The notes: generated from the sequence alone by a model not told the origin. Shown: positions 26,260-38,460, counted from the first letter of the stretch. The stretch: 64,000 bases of DNA from Amycolatopsis rifamycinica (GCF_000695625.1 NZ_JMQI01000009.1:1-64000), one strand, 5' to 3'. Numbers and translations: made by a program.

Positions 26260-26545
26260 GTGAGCAGTGCTCTCGAAACCGAGCATCGCTCACGGTGGCG
26301 AGTGAGCAGTGCTCTCACTTTGGAGCATCGCACTCGAGTCGATTGAGAGCACCGCTCTCGAGGTGGGCATTGGGCACCGCGCCACGAGAGCGGCGCTCTC
26401 AAAGTCAGACGCCACGCGCCGCGACGCGAGAGCAGCGCTCTCAATATCGAGCGCCGCTCGCTCCCAGACGAGAGCAGTGCTCTCGTGGATGATCAGGGCT
26501 CTCAAGTTGAGCACCCGGCGGCCGTCAGGCGAGAGCAGTGCTCAC
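26260..26545. repeat. Array of 15-bp palindromes GAGAGCnnnGCTCTC
   Basis: About eleven copies, strongest at 26302-26318, 26345-26359, 26386-26400, 26428-26442, 26470-26484 and 26531-26545; weaker ones at 26260, 26281, 26322, 26449 and 26498. Centres fall at multiples of about 21 bp, two helical turns. The array fills the gap between the kinase promoter and the gene at 26668. Its 21-bp period equals 7 codons, so false ORFs run through it; I see no gene in 26162-26667. Confidence 0.85.
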
Positions 26546-26667
26546 AACAAGGAGCGGCCCACGGGCGGCACGGGCGGCACGGGCGGCGAGGTCGCCGACA
26601 CAGGCGGTGGACGTTCCGAGCCGCATATCCGCCCGGCGAGGCCCGCCGTGTTGCATGATGATCCATC

Positions 26668-26877
26668 ATGGCCGAGCGCACACTCGCCGACCAGTTGGGC
26701 GGCTACCTCCCCGAAGGCATCGAAGCCCTCGAAGAGCACGAGCGACAAGACCTCGCCAACGCTCTGCGCGACGCGCGCAGACGGCAGGCGAAAGCGCTCG
26801 CCGAGGCGGGCGAGGAAGGCCTCCGGTACGTGCCCGCGCTGCTGCGTGGCGCGGTCCGGAAAGCGGTCGGCCTGTGA
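26668..26877 (+). CDS. Small conserved-looking protein, unknown function
   Basis: 69 residues, highly charged and helical (MAERTLADQLGGYLPEGIEA, EEHERQDLANALRDARRRQAKALAEAGEEG). It overlaps the next gene by GTGA, so it is co-translated with the MgtE-N-like protein. No family recognised. Confidence 0.65.
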   Translation: MAERTLADQLGGYLPEGIEALEEHERQDLANALRDARRRQAKALAEAGEEGLRYVPALLRGAVRKAVGL

Positions 26878-27620
26878 CGGAGAACCACGCGGCCGAGGCG
26901 GAGATCCTGAAGCTGGCCCGCGTCCTCGGCGTCGAGCCCGGGCGGCTCGGTTACCTCGCCCGCGTGGACGCCGATGACCTGCAGGCCTTCCGCGAGCAGG
27001 TCACCGACACGCTGTTCGACGCCAACGCCGCCGCGCTGCAGCGGATGGCGCTGGCGGCGCGGGTCGTGCCGGTCGGGGTGCTGGCCAAGATCGCCGAGAA
27101 GGTGTTCGGTCCGCTGCTGTGCGCGCGGATCGCCGGGCTGGTCGACGTCGGGCGCGGGGTCGACGTCGCCAAGCGGCTGAGTCCGATCTTCCTCGCCGAG
27201 GTGGCCGCGGAGCTCGATCCGCGGCGGGCGAGCGCGATCATCTCCCGGATTCCGCTGGACACCGTCCTCGCGGTCGCGTCCGAACTCACGCGCAAAGAGG
27301 ACTGGATCACCCTCGGCCGGTTCGTCGGGCACCTGCCCGACCTCACCGTGCGGCGGGCCCTGGAGCGGATCGACGACCCGTCGCTGCTGCGGATCGCCTT
27401 CGTGCTGGACGACAAGCGCCGCGTCGACCACGTCGTCGGGCTGCTGCCGGCCCACCGGCTCGGCCGGCTGGTCACCGCGGCGAGCGCCGACGAAGACCTC
27501 TGGACGCCGGCGCTCGACCTGCTGACCCACCTGGGCGAAGCGCGGCGCGCCACGCTGAAGCCGATGCTCGCCGGCCTGCCCGCCGGCTTCCGGAAGCGGG
27601 TTCAGGCGACGATCAAGTAG
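26874..27620 (+). CDS. MgtE N-domain-like helical repeat protein
   Basis: 248 residues. The middle resembles the superhelical N domain of MgtE magnesium channels: LSPIFLAEVAAELDPRRASAIISRIPLDTVLAVASELTRK, then DWITLGRFVGHLPDLTVRRALERIDD. No CBS pair or membrane segments follow, so it is a stand-alone soluble version. GTG 26874 overlaps the previous stop. The 3' end overlaps the convergent small membrane gene by 19 bp. Function unknown. Confidence 0.7.
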   Translation: MTENHAAEAEILKLARVLGVEPGRLGYLARVDADDLQAFREQVTDTLFDANAAALQRMALAARVVPVGVLAKIAEKVFGPLLCARIAGLVDVGRGVDVAKRLSPIFLAEVAAELDPRRASAIISRIPLDTVLAVASELTRKEDWITLGRFVGHLPDLTVRRALERIDDPSLLRIAFVLDDKRRVDHVVGLLPAHRLGRLVTAASADEDLWTPALDLLTHLGEARRATLKPMLAGLPAGFRKRVQATIK

Positions 27621-27823
27621 ATCCCGTAGCCGATGATCGCCGCGCAGGCGGCGAAGCAGACGACCGCGCCGGCCAGCGGGCCGGTGCCCGAGGCGCCCGA
27701 CTCGCGGGCCGTGTCGCGCTGCGAAAGCCCCACCACCCCGAAGGAGAAGAGGCTCGTCAGCACCACGACCGACGCGAGGGCGACGACGAAGACGAGACCG
27801 AGGGAACCCCAGTTGATGTGCAC
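27602..27823 (-). CDS. Small membrane protein downstream of the phosphate transporter
   Basis: 73 residues with two hydrophobic helices (GSLGLVFVVALASVVVLTSLFS and AGAVVCFAACAAIIGYGIYLIV) joined by a polar loop. GTG with TGAGGAGC upstream. It starts 8 bp after the Pit-type transporter and is surely in its operon; it may be an accessory subunit, though no function is established. Confidence 0.7.
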   Translation of the reverse strand: MHINWGSLGLVFVVALASVVVLTSLFSFGVVGLSQRDTARESGASGTGPLAGAVVCFAACAAIIGYGIYLIVA

Positions 27824-27831
27824 GGCGCTCC

Positions 27832-28959
27832 TCAGGCGTTGGCCGGCTGCGCGACGCCGGGCTCGGGCTGGTGGATGGAGTGGGCGTTGACCGGGTTCCG
27901 CTTCGACGCCAGCCAGATGCCCAGTGCGACCAGGACGCCGGCCAGGCCCACCAGCACGGTGCCCCAGGTCCCGAGCGTCGACACGTAGGCGGCGAGCGCG
28001 CCGACGATCGCGGCGGCGGGCAGCGTCAGCGCCCAGGCCAGGACCATCCGGCCGGCGACGCCCCAGCGGACCTCGGCGAGCTTGCGGCCGAGGCCGGAGC
28101 CGATGATGCCGCCGGAGCAGACGTGCGTGGTGGACAGCGCGAAGCCGAGGTGCGCCGACGTGAGGATGACCGCCGCGGCGCTCGTTTCGGCAGCGAAGCC
28201 CTGCGGGGTCTGGATTTCCGTGAGCTTCTTGCCCATCGTCTGGATGATCCGCCAGCCGCCGAGGTAGGTGCCGAGCGCGATGGCGGTTCCGGCCGTCAGG
28301 ACCACCCAGAACGGCGGGCCCGAGTTCGGCGCGAGCGAGCCGGACGCGATCAGCGTCAGCGTGATGACGCCCATGGTCTTCTGCGCGTCGTTCGTGCCGT
28401 GCGCGAGCGACACCAGGGAGGCGGAGGCGATCTGGCCGGCCTTGAACGTGCGGCCCACCGTGTCCTGCTTCGCGCGGGCGGTGATCCGGTAGACGAGGAA
28501 GGTGCCCAGGGTCGCGACGATCCCGGCGACGACCGGCGAGGCGAGCGCCGGGATCAGGACCTTCTCGACGACCTTCCCGAAGTGGACGGCGTCGGCGCCC
28601 GAGGCGATCCAGGTCGCGCCGATCAGCCCGCCGAACAGCGCGTGCGACGAACTCGACGGCAGCCCGATCAGCCAGGTCACCAGGTTCCACACGATGGCGC
28701 CGACGAGGCCGGCGAAGATGATCACCGGTGTCACCTTGGTGTCGTCGACGATGCCGCCGGAGATCGTCTTCGCGACCTCGACCGAGAGGAACGCGCCGAC
28801 GAGGTTCAGCACGGCCGAGACGGCGACGGCGACTTTCGGTTTCAGCGCCCCGGTGGCGATCGAGGTGGCCATCGCGTTCGCGGTGTCGTGGAAGCCGTTG
28901 GTGAAGTCGAAGGCCAGTGCGGCGACGATCACCACCAGCACGATCAGCGAGAAGTCCAT
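27832..28959 (-). CDS. PiT-family inorganic phosphate transporter
   Basis: 375 residues, about ten membrane helices. The two PiT signatures are present: FDFTNGFHDTANAMATSIATGAL near the N-terminus and the repeated half SLAHGTNDAQKTMGVI, plus GLPSSSSHALFGGLIGA and ALSTTHVCSGGIIGSG. It imports phosphate (as metal-phosphate) with protons across the inner membrane. The upstream region has a PHO-box-like direct repeat (29041-29059), consistent with PhoP control. Confidence 0.93.
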   Translation of the reverse strand: MDFSLIVLVVIVAALAFDFTNGFHDTANAMATSIATGALKPKVAVAVSAVLNLVGAFLSVEVAKTISGGIVDDTKVTPVIIFAGLVGAIVWNLVTWLIGLPSSSSHALFGGLIGATWIASGADAVHFGKVVEKVLIPALASPVVAGIVATLGTFLVYRITARAKQDTVGRTFKAGQIASASLVSLAHGTNDAQKTMGVITLTLIASGSLAPNSGPPFWVVLTAGTAIALGTYLGGWRIIQTMGKKLTEIQTPQGFAAETSAAAVILTSAHLGFALSTTHVCSGGIIGSGLGRKLAEVRWGVAGRMVLAWALTLPAAAIVGALAAYVSTLGTWGTVLVGLAGVLVALGIWLASKRNPVNAHSIHQPEPGVAQPANA

Positions 28960-29040
28960 GGGCGGCCCACTTTCGTTGCTGTCCCTTCGCAACGCTACTG
29001 ATCGACGGGGACCGCTCCGATCCCTCCGGCGTGACGGCTT

Positions 29041-29059
29041 ACTGAACTCTGGGTGAACC
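29041..29059 (-). promoter_or_regulatory. PHO-box-like direct repeat upstream of the phosphate transporter
   Basis: On the minus strand GGTTCACCCAGAGTTCAGT holds two GTTCA units 11 bp apart, the spacing of Streptomyces PhoP direct-repeat units. It lies 80-100 bp before the transporter start. A hairpin GGTGGGGT-AA-ACCCCACC follows at 29062-29079. Confidence 0.5.
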
Positions 29060-29153
29060 GAGGTGGGGTAAACCCCACCAGAGCCCGGTGGTTCAGCCCA
29101 GTGTGCCCGCCCGCGTCGCCTGGAACCCTCGCAAGCAGGCGAAGGGGGCACCG

Positions 29154-30551
29154 ATGAAAGCGATCCTGGCGACCGTGGCGTCGGCCGTGTTGTTCTTCTT
29201 CGGCACGGGTTTGGACCCGCTGCCGGAACTGGCTTGGCTCGCGCCGCTGCCGGTCCTGCTGCTCGCGCCCCGCGTTCGCGGCGCCGTCGCGGCGGTCTGC
29301 GCGTTCGTCGCCTATCTCGCGGGCAGTGCCGGCAGCTGGAGCTACTTCTGGCATTCCCTTTCCGTCCCGCGGCCGGCCGCGCTCGGCATCCTCGGCGGGA
29401 GCGCGCTGCTGTTCGCGGTGTCCGCGCTGCTCTTCCGCCTGCTGGTCCGGCGCGGCCACGGCCTCCTGGCCGCGCTCGCCGCGCCCGCGTTGTGGACGGT
29501 CGCGCTCTACGTCGTTTCGCTGCTGAACCCGACCGGTCTCATGGACACCTTCATGACGACCCAGGCCGACCGGCCGTCGATCATGCGGCTCGCCGCGATC
29601 ACCGGGGGCTGGGGCGTGGAGTTCCTGGTGCTGTTCGTCCCGGCCGCCGTGGCCGCCGCACTGGCGCCCGGCCTGCGCGGCCGGACCCGGCTCGTTCCCG
29701 CCGTGGCTCTCGCGGCGGTCGCGGGCGGGCTCGCGTTCTGGACCACGCCCCCGCCGACCGGGCCGTCGACGCGGGTCGCGCTGGTCGCGCCCGGCCAGAG
29801 CCGCTGGGCGGCCGACGTCGCCACGCCGGAGGGACAGGCCCTCCTACGGTCCTATGTGGACCGGATCGGGCGGCTGCCGGACGGCGTCCAGGCCGTCGTG
29901 CTCCCGGAAGCCGTCTTCGCCGTGGACCAGACCAGCCGGCCCCGGCTCGTCGAAGCCTTCACGGAGGTCGCCCGCACGCGCAACCTCGACGTCGTCACCG
30001 GCGTCGTCGACACGACCCCGGACGGCCGGTTCAACGCCGCGCTGGCGATCCCGCCGACCGGCGCGCCGGTCGAATACCGCAAGTGGCACACCGGGGATTC
30101 GCCGGGCATGGCGTCCGGCACCCGGCTCGCGCACCTCGCCGGGATCGGGCTCATGGTGTGCATGGACGTCAACTTCGCCGACCCGAGCAGCGAATACGGC
30201 GAGGCCGGCACGGGCTTGGTCCTCATCCCGGCGTCCGACGAAGACGCCGACGGCTGGGCCCACAGCCGCACGGCGCTGATCCGGGGCGTCGAGAACGGCT
30301 TCTCGGTGGCGTGGAGCGCGGCCCGCGGGACGCCGATGCTCGCGGACGCGCGGGGACACGTGCTGGCCGACGCCCGCACCGGCGGCGGCCCGTTCACGGT
30401 GGTCGTCGCCGACGTCCCGATCGGACCGGGAAAGACGCCGTACGCGCGCTTCGGCGACTGGTTCGCGTGGCTCTGCGGCCTGGTCGCGCTGGCCGGCATC
30501 GCGACGGCCGCCCGCAAGCCGTCACACGCCGAGAGCCTGGACGTCGCGTAG
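29154..30551 (+). CDS. Apolipoprotein N-acyltransferase-like protein (nitrilase superfamily)
   Basis: 465 residues. Five or more N-terminal membrane helices, then a carbon-nitrogen hydrolase domain with the Glu-Lys-Cys triad: Glu in VVLPEAVFAV, Lys in EYRKWHTGD, Cys in LMVCMDVNFADP. This matches Lnt-type enzymes, which add the third acyl chain to lipoproteins outside the membrane. It is somewhat shorter than E. coli Lnt. ATG has GAAGGGGG upstream. Confidence 0.82.
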   Translation: MKAILATVASAVLFFFGTGLDPLPELAWLAPLPVLLLAPRVRGAVAAVCAFVAYLAGSAGSWSYFWHSLSVPRPAALGILGGSALLFAVSALLFRLLVRRGHGLLAALAAPALWTVALYVVSLLNPTGLMDTFMTTQADRPSIMRLAAITGGWGVEFLVLFVPAAVAAALAPGLRGRTRLVPAVALAAVAGGLAFWTTPPPTGPSTRVALVAPGQSRWAADVATPEGQALLRSYVDRIGRLPDGVQAVVLPEAVFAVDQTSRPRLVEAFTEVARTRNLDVVTGVVDTTPDGRFNAALAIPPTGAPVEYRKWHTGDSPGMASGTRLAHLAGIGLMVCMDVNFADPSSEYGEAGTGLVLIPASDEDADGWAHSRTALIRGVENGFSVAWSAARGTPMLADARGHVLADARTGGGPFTVVVADVPIGPGKTPYARFGDWFAWLCGLVALAGIATAARKPSHAESLDVA

Positions 30552-30696
30552 CCCCCTCGACCACGCCGAAACCCCGGCTTTGTCATTCGTCACAACCCGC
30601 GCCGATCGAATCTGAGCATGGTCCCATGTCGCGCGCCGCCGACTGTGCCACATCATGACACCCATCACCTACTGACGGGTAATCGGAGGCAACGGA

Positions 30697-31563
30697 ATGC
30701 GGGTCACCCACGGCGGTGTCAAGCGAACCCTGGCCGTGCTCGCCGCGGCGCTCACCTTCGGCGCGGTCGCGCCCACGGTCGCCGAAGCGGCGCCGAGCAG
30801 CGGCTGGAACGACTGGGGCTGCCGTCCCTCGGCCGCGCACCCGCGGCCGGTGGTGCTGGTGCACGGCCTCGGCGCGAACGACACCGTCAACTGGTTCTTC
30901 CACGCGCCGAAGATCGCCGCCCAGGGCTACTGCGTCTTCTCGCTGACGTACGGCACGGGCGCCCTCGGCCCGGGTGTCGGCGGGCTCGCGTCCATGCGCG
31001 ACAGCGCGGCGCAGCTCGGCCGGTTCGTCGACCGGGTCCGGACCGCGACCGCGGCGGCGAAGGTCGACATCGTGGGCCACTCCGAGGGCAGCACGATGCC
31101 GGCGTACTACCTGAAGTACGGCGGCGGCGCGGCCGAGGTCGCCCACTTCGTCGGCTTCGGCGCGAACTACCGCGGCACGACGCTGGGCGGCCTCGACGCG
31201 CTGGCCAAGGCCCTGCTGACCTCCGTACCTGCTCTCGGCACGGTCCTGCGCACAGCGTGCGGCGCGTGTTCGGAGTACCTGGCGCCCTCGGCGTTCCTGG
31301 ACGACCTCGCTCGCGGCGGCGTCCACGTCGCCGGCCCCGCCTACACGAGCATCGTGAGCAAGTACGACGAGGTGGTCACGCCGTACACGAGCGGAATCCT
31401 CGGCGAGCCGGGCACGACGGACATCGTCCTGCAGGACTTCTGCCCTTCCGACGCCTCGGGCCACCTCGGCCAGGCGGCCGACCCGAACGTCACCGGGCTG
31501 ATCCTGCACGCCCTCGACCCGTCGTTCGCGCCGACGTGCACGCCGTTCAGCCTGCCACTCTGA
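30697..31563 (+). CDS. Secreted lipase / alpha-beta hydrolase
   Basis: 288 residues. Signal peptide ([19 protein letters not shown]...AEA-AP). Lipase class 2 features: oxyanion region [17 protein letters not shown], nucleophile elbow GHSEGSTM, and a C-terminal His in SDASGHLGQ; Cys pairs (GCRP, CGAC, CTPF) suit an exported enzyme. Expected to hydrolyse acyl esters extracellularly. Its 3' end overlaps hutI by 17 bp on the opposite strand. Confidence 0.88.
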   Translation: MRVTHGGVKRTLAVLAAALTFGAVAPTVAEAAPSSGWNDWGCRPSAAHPRPVVLVHGLGANDTVNWFFHAPKIAAQGYCVFSLTYGTGALGPGVGGLASMRDSAAQLGRFVDRVRTATAAAKVDIVGHSEGSTMPAYYLKYGGGAAEVAHFVGFGANYRGTTLGGLDALAKALLTSVPALGTVLRTACGACSEYLAPSAFLDDLARGGVHVAGPAYTSIVSKYDEVVTPYTSGILGEPGTTDIVLQDFCPSDASGHLGQAADPNVTGLILHALDPSFAPTCTPFSLPL

Positions 31564-32695
31564 CCCCGGCCCGCCACACCGCCCGGGTCAGCGGCACCCC
31601 CGGCCGGTACGCCAGGTGCGTCACCGAAGGCGCGTCGAGCACGTGGACATCGGCTCGCGCACCGGGCCGCAGCACGCCGACGTCGGTGCGGCGCAACGCC
31701 TTCGCGCCGCCCGCCGTCGCGGCCCAGACCGCTTCCTCGATCGTCATCCGCATCTGCAGCACCGCCGTCGCGACGCAGAACGCCATCGACGTCGTGTACG
31801 AGCTGCCCGGGTTGGCGTTGCTGGCCAGTGCCACGGTCGCGCCCGCGTCGAGCAGCCGGCGGGCCGGGGCCAGTGGCTGGCGGGTCGACAAGTCGCACGC
31901 GGGCAGCAAGGTCGCCACCGTCTCGGCGGCCGCCAGCGCTTCGACGTCCGCGTCGGAAAGGTACGTGCAGTGGTCGACGCTCGCCGCGCCCAGCTCCACG
32001 GCCAGCCGGACGCCGGGACCTTCGCCGAGCTGGTTGCCGTGCACCCGCAGGCCCAGCCCGCGCCCGGCCGCGGCCTTCAGCACCCGCGCCGACTGGGCCT
32101 CGTCGAACGCGCCGGTCTCGCAGAACACGTCCGCCCAGCGCACGCTTCCCGCCACCGCGTCGAGCATCTCGCCGCACACGAGGTCCACATAGGACTCCGC
32201 GTCGGCGCCGGGCGGCACGAGGTGGGCGCCGAGGAAGGTGACTTCGTCGGCCACCTCGCCGGCGATCCGGGCGCTGCGGGCCTCGTCGGCGACGGTCAGC
32301 CCGTAGCCGGTCTTCGTCTCCAGGCACGTCGTCCCCTGCCGGGCCGCTTCGCCGACGTGACGGCGCAGGTTCGCCGCCAGCTGCTCGTCGGACGCCTCCC
32401 GCGTCGCGCCCACCGTGGTCGCGATCCCGCCCGCGGTGTAGGGCTTGCCGGCCATCCGCGCCTCGAACTCGGCGGTGCGGTCACCGGCGAAGACGAGGTG
32501 CGTGTGACTGTCGACCCAGCCCGGCAGCACCGCGCGGCCTTCGACGTCGACGCGCTCGTCGGCGTCCGGCGCGCTCGCCGCCGGACCCGCCCAGGCGACG
32601 CGGGAGCCGTCCAGCACCAGGGCCGCCTCGGTCAGCCGGCCCAGCTCGGGGTCGTTGGTGGTGAGTTCGCCGATGCCCGTGATCAGGACAGCCAC
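31547..32695 (-). CDS. hutI: Imidazolonepropionase (HutI)
   Basis: 382 residues, amidohydrolase fold. Metal ligands in [17 protein letters not shown], substrate region GYGLTVADE, His in [10 protein letters not shown] and VDHCTYLSD, and Asn-rich [13 protein letters not shown] near the end. It opens the imidazolone ring to N-formimino-L-glutamate, step 3 of histidine breakdown. GTG 32695 lies inside the 3' end of hutF (13-bp overlap). Last gene of the hut operon. Confidence 0.93.
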   Translation of the reverse strand: MAVLITGIGELTTNDPELGRLTEAALVLDGSRVAWAGPAASAPDADERVDVEGRAVLPGWVDSHTHLVFAGDRTAEFEARMAGKPYTAGGIATTVGATREASDEQLAANLRRHVGEAARQGTTCLETKTGYGLTVADEARSARIAGEVADEVTFLGAHLVPPGADAESYVDLVCGEMLDAVAGSVRWADVFCETGAFDEAQSARVLKAAAGRGLGLRVHGNQLGEGPGVRLAVELGAASVDHCTYLSDADVEALAAAETVATLLPACDLSTRQPLAPARRLLDAGATVALASNANPGSSYTTSMAFCVATAVLQMRMTIEEAVWAATAGGAKALRRTDVGVLRPGARADVHVLDAPSVTHLAYRPGVPLTRAVWRAGVRVAG

Positions 32696-34038
32696 AACGC
32701 CTCGATCTCCTTCGCCAAAACGGTTTCGGGTCGGTCGACGAGCAGGTGCACGCCGTCGCGCACGACCTCGCGTCCGGCGACGACGACGTGCCGGACGTCG
32801 GCGCCGGACGCCGCGAACACGACCCCCGACGGCTCGATCCCGGCCGTCCGCACCGTGTCCATGGCCACGGTGACGAAGTCCGCGCCCGCCCCTTCGGCGA
32901 GCGCGCCGACCTCGTCCCATCCGATCGCCGCGTGGTTCGTGCCCGCTTCGAGGAGCTCCTCGGCGCGGAACCGGCCGCGTTCCTCGCTGGCCAGCCGGTC
33001 GTCCAGCTCCAGCGCGCGGGTCTCTTCGAAGGCGTCGACGACGGCGTTGCTGTCGCTGCCGACGCCGAGCCGGACCCCGGCGTCCCGCAGGGCGCGGGCC
33101 GGGCCGATGCCGTCGCCGAGGTCGCGCTCGGTGGTCGGGCAGAAGCACGCCCCGACCCGGAACTCGCCGAGCAGGCGCACGTCCCGGTCGGTGAGGTGGG
33201 TCGCGTGGACCACGGTGAGCCGCTCGTCGAGCACGCCGTGGTCCCACAGCAACCCGGTCGGGGTGAACCCGGTGGCCGCCGCGCACTGCTCGTTCTCCGC
33301 CCGCTGCTCGGACAGGTGGATGTGCAGCGGCCGGTGGCCCGGCACCGCGTTGTCCACTTCGGACAACTGGTCCTCGGGCACCGCCCGCACCGAATGGATC
33401 GCCCCGCCGACCCGGAACAGCTCGTCTTCGCTCAGCCCGGCCACCCGCGATGCCCACGCCGAGGCCGAGCCGTCGGAGAACCGCCGCTGGACCTCGTCGG
33501 GCTCGACGCCGATGCCGCCCGCCAGGTAGCACGTGTCGAGCAGCGTCAGCCGGATCCCGGCGTCGGCCGCGGCCTGCCGCAGCGCCTCCCCCATCGCGTT
33601 CGGGTCGGCGTACGGCTTCCCGCCGGGGGCGTGGTGCAGGTAGTGGAACTCCCCGACGCTCGTGTAGCCGCCGAGCACCATCTCCGCGTAGACCCCGCGG
33701 GCCAGCCGGTAGTACGTTTCGGGGTCGAGCCGCGCCGCCAGGGCGTACATCCGCTCGCGCCACGTCCAGAACGTGCCGCGCTCGTGGTGCGTCCGGCCCC
33801 GCAGGGCCCGGTGGAAGGCGTGCGAGTGCCCGTTCGCGAAGCCCGGCAGCGTGAGCCCGCCGAGGATCGTGCCGGAGCGCGGCGAGTTCGCCGTCACCGC
33901 GGTGATCCGGCCGCCGTCGACGTCGATCCGCACGCCGGAGGCGATCCCGTCCGGCAGCCAGGCCTGTTCACACCAGAAAACTGTCGGTGCCGAGCGATAG
34001 GCTGGAAACGGGGGGCGCCCCCGCGGGCCGAGGGTCAT
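32683..34038 (-). CDS. hutF: Formimidoylglutamate deiminase (HutF)
   Basis: 451 residues, amidohydrolase superfamily. [33 protein letters not shown] is the HutF hallmark; further metal/active residues in [27 protein letters not shown] and [15 protein letters not shown]. It turns N-formimino-glutamate into N-formyl-glutamate plus ammonia, so the five-step route is used here and a deformylase is needed. ATG overlaps the stop of the M20 gene (ATGA). Confidence 0.93.
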   Translation of the reverse strand: MTLGPRGRPPFPAYRSAPTVFWCEQAWLPDGIASGVRIDVDGGRITAVTANSPRSGTILGGLTLPGFANGHSHAFHRALRGRTHHERGTFWTWRERMYALAARLDPETYYRLARGVYAEMVLGGYTSVGEFHYLHHAPGGKPYADPNAMGEALRQAAADAGIRLTLLDTCYLAGGIGVEPDEVQRRFSDGSASAWASRVAGLSEDELFRVGGAIHSVRAVPEDQLSEVDNAVPGHRPLHIHLSEQRAENEQCAAATGFTPTGLLWDHGVLDERLTVVHATHLTDRDVRLLGEFRVGACFCPTTERDLGDGIGPARALRDAGVRLGVGSDSNAVVDAFEETRALELDDRLASEERGRFRAEELLEAGTNHAAIGWDEVGALAEGAGADFVTVAMDTVRTAGIEPSGVVFAASGADVRHVVVAGREVVRDGVHLLVDRPETVLAKEIEALWLS

Positions 34039-35227
34039 CGCGCCAGCCGCTCCAGGACCGTGGCCAGCGCGGCGGCGCCGGCTTCGACGTCCTCGGCCTC
34101 GGCGAACTCCTCCGGCGAGTGGCTGATCCCGGTCGGGTTGCGCACGTAGAGCATCCCGGCCGGGACGAACCCGGCGAGGATCGCCGCGTCGTGGCCGGCG
34201 CCGGTGGGCAGCTCCGGTGGCGCGCCGAGCCAGCCGCCCAGGTCGCGGCGCAGGGCGTCGTCGAACACGACGTCGTCCGAATAGGACTCCCGCGTCACGG
34301 TCACCCGGCAGCCCTCCTCCTCCGCCGCCTCCGAGGCGGCCCGGCTGATCTCGGCGACCAGCCCCGGGGTGCCTTCGCCGGGCACCCGCGCGTCCAGCCA
34401 GAGGTCCACTGTGGACGCGATGACGTTGGTCCCGCCGGGGGTCGGCACGAGCCGGCCGACGGTCGCCCGTGCGCCCGGCACCCGCGCCGCCAGCCGCCGG
34501 ACGGCCGTCACCGTCGCGGCCGCGGGCAGCATCGGATCCGTGCGGTCGGCGAGCACCGTGGCCCCGGCGTGGTTCCCCTGTCCCGCGAAGGAGAACCGCC
34601 ACCGCCCGTGCGCGATCACGGTGCTGCCGACGGCCACCGGGGCACCGAGGTCGATGAGCCCGCGGCCCTGCTCGACGTGCAGTTCGAGGAAGTGCCCGAT
34701 CCGGTCGAGCCGCTCGGCGTCCGGCCCGATCCGCGCCGGGTCGACGCCCGCCTTCGCGGCCGCCTCGGCGAACGTCACGCCGTCGGCGTCCCGCAGGCCG
34801 CGGGCCTTGCCGGCGTCGATGGTGCCGGTGAGCAGCCGCGAGCCCAGGCACGGAACGCCGAACCGGCCGCCTTCCTCCTCGGCGAACACCACGACGGCGA
34901 GCGGCCTGCGCGGCCGGAACCCCTTGTTCTGCAACGCCTCGACGGCGGCCAGCCCGCTCGCCACCCCGAGCGGGCCGTCGAACGCGCCGCCACCCGGCAC
35001 CGAGTCGAGGTGGCTGCCGGTGACCACGGCGTTGCGGCCCGGCGGCCCCCACCACGCCCAGATGTTGCCGTTGCGGTCGGTCTCGACGTCCAGCCCGAGC
35101 CCCAGCGCGCGCTCGACGAACCACTCGCGCAGGTCGTGCTCGGGTGCGTCGAAGGCGTGCCGCGAGTAGCCGCCGCGCTTCGGGTCGCGCCCGACGTCGG
35201 CGATCTCGCCCAGGAGCCCCGAGGCGC

Positions 35228-35231
<4 letters not shown>
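34035..35231 (-). CDS. M20-family amidohydrolase (allantoate amidohydrolase-like), likely N-formylglutamate deformylase
   Basis: 398 residues. Di-metal M20 features: [21 protein letters not shown] (His/Asp ligands), [17 protein letters not shown] (Glu pair), [25 protein letters not shown] and [11 protein letters not shown]. The fold is that of allantoate amidohydrolase and N-carbamoyl amino-acid hydrolase. It lies between hutU and hutF with 4-bp overlaps on both sides, and no classical HutG is seen, so it probably removes formate from N-formyl-glutamate. That role is inferred from position. Confidence 0.85.
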
Positions 35232-36879
<1,648 letters not shown>

Positions 36880-36880
<1 letters not shown>

Positions 36881-38406
36881 CAGACCTCCAGACGGGCGGC
36901 GTCGAGGACGGCGCCGGAGCGGACGAGTTCTTCGGCGGCCGCGATCTCGGGCGCCAGGTGCCGGTCGGGGCCGGGGCCCGCGACCTTCGTGCGGAGCAGG
37001 TCGCGGACCGCGCCGGTGACCGGCGACGGCTCCAGCGGCGCGCGGAAGTCCAGCGCACGAGCCGCGGTCAGCAGCTCGATGGCCAGCACGGTCGTCAGGC
37101 CGTCGACCGCCTTGCGCAGCTTCCGCGCGGCCGACCAGCCCATGGAGACGTGGTCCTCCTGCATGGCGCTGCTCGGGATCGAGTCGACGGACGCCGGGAC
37201 GGCGAGCCGCTTGAGCTCGCTGACCACGGCGGCCTGCGTGTACTGGGCGATCATGTGGCCGGAGTCGACGCCGGGGTCGTCGGCGAGGAACGCCGGCAGG
37301 CCGTGCGAGCGCGCCTTGTCGAGCATCCGGTCGGTGCGGCGCTCGGCGATGCTGGCGACGTCGGCGATCGGGATGGCCAGGAAGTCCAGCACGTAGGCGA
37401 CGGGCGCGCCGTGGAAGTTGCCGTTGGACTCGACGCGGCCGTCGGCCAGGACGACCGGGTTGTCCACAGCGGACATCAGCTCGCGCTCGCCGACGAGCTC
37501 GGCGTGGGCGAGGCTGTCGCGCGCGGCGCCGTGGACCTGCGGGGCACAGCGCAGCGAGTAGGCGTCCTGGACGCGGTTGCAGTCCGGCCCGCGGTGGCTC
37601 TCGACGATCTTCGAGCCCTGCAGCGCCTGCCACATCCTCGCCGCGGACGTCGCCTGCCCGGGGTGCGGGCGCAGGGCCTGGAGGTCGGCGGCGAACGCGC
37701 GGTCGGTGCCGAGCAGCGCCTCGACGCTCATCGCCGCGGTGAGGTCGGCGATGTCGAAGAGCCGGTGCAGGTCGGCGGCGGCGAGCAGGAGCATGCCGAG
37801 CATGCCGTCGGTGCCGTTGGTGAGCGCGAGGCCTTCCTTCTCGGCGAGGACGACCGGCTCGATCCCGGCCTGCTTCAACGCCTCCGCCGCGGGCTGCAAC
37901 CGGCCGGCGTGGATCACTTCGCCTTCGCCCATGAGCGCCAGCGCGACGGCGGCCAGTGGCGCGAGGTCGCCCGAGCAGCCGAGGGAGCCGTACTCGTGGA
38001 CGATCGGGGTGATGTCGGCGTTGAGCAGGGCCGCAAGCGCTTGCGCGGTGCCCGGCCGGACGCCGGTGTAGCCGCTGGCGAGGGTCCGCAGCCGCAGCAG
38101 CATCAGCGCGCGGACGACCTCGGGTTCGACGGCGGGCCCGGCGCCGGCGGCGTGCGAGCGGATCAGGCTGCGCTGCAGCGCGGTCCGGCTCTCCACCGGG
38201 ATGTGCCGGGTGGCGAGCGCGCCGAAGCCGGTCGAGACGCCATACGTCGGCGTGACGGCGTGGGCGAGGTTCTCGATGTGCTGACGGGTCGCGGCGAGGT
38301 TCTTCTCGGCGGCGTCCGTGAGCCCGACCGGCGCGTGGCCGCGGACGACGTCGACGACCTGGGCGGCGGTCAGGGGTTCCGGGCCCAGGAGCACTTTTTC
38401 CGGCAT
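36880..38406 (-). CDS. hutH: Histidine ammonia-lyase (HutH)
   Basis: 508 residues. The MIO cofactor triad is Cys144-Ser145-Gly146 in [13 protein letters not shown]; many bacteria have Ala-Ser-Gly, and I recall Cys-Ser-Gly from Streptomyces. Also [11 protein letters not shown] near the start and [18 protein letters not shown]. It removes ammonia from histidine to give urocanate and is first in the hut operon (hutH-hutU-M20-hutF-hutI). The IclR gene diverges from it across 84 bp. Confidence 0.96.
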
Positions 38407-38460
38407 GGGCCCATTGCACCCCCTCGGAACCGCTGGTGGGATGCCCCACGGAGTGGTTCT

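Noticed and set aside
26172..26977. Open frames on both strands through the palindrome array
   Set aside because: The 21-bp period keeps frames open and gives repetitive Arg/Ser/Cys peptides; no ribosome site and no recognisable protein.
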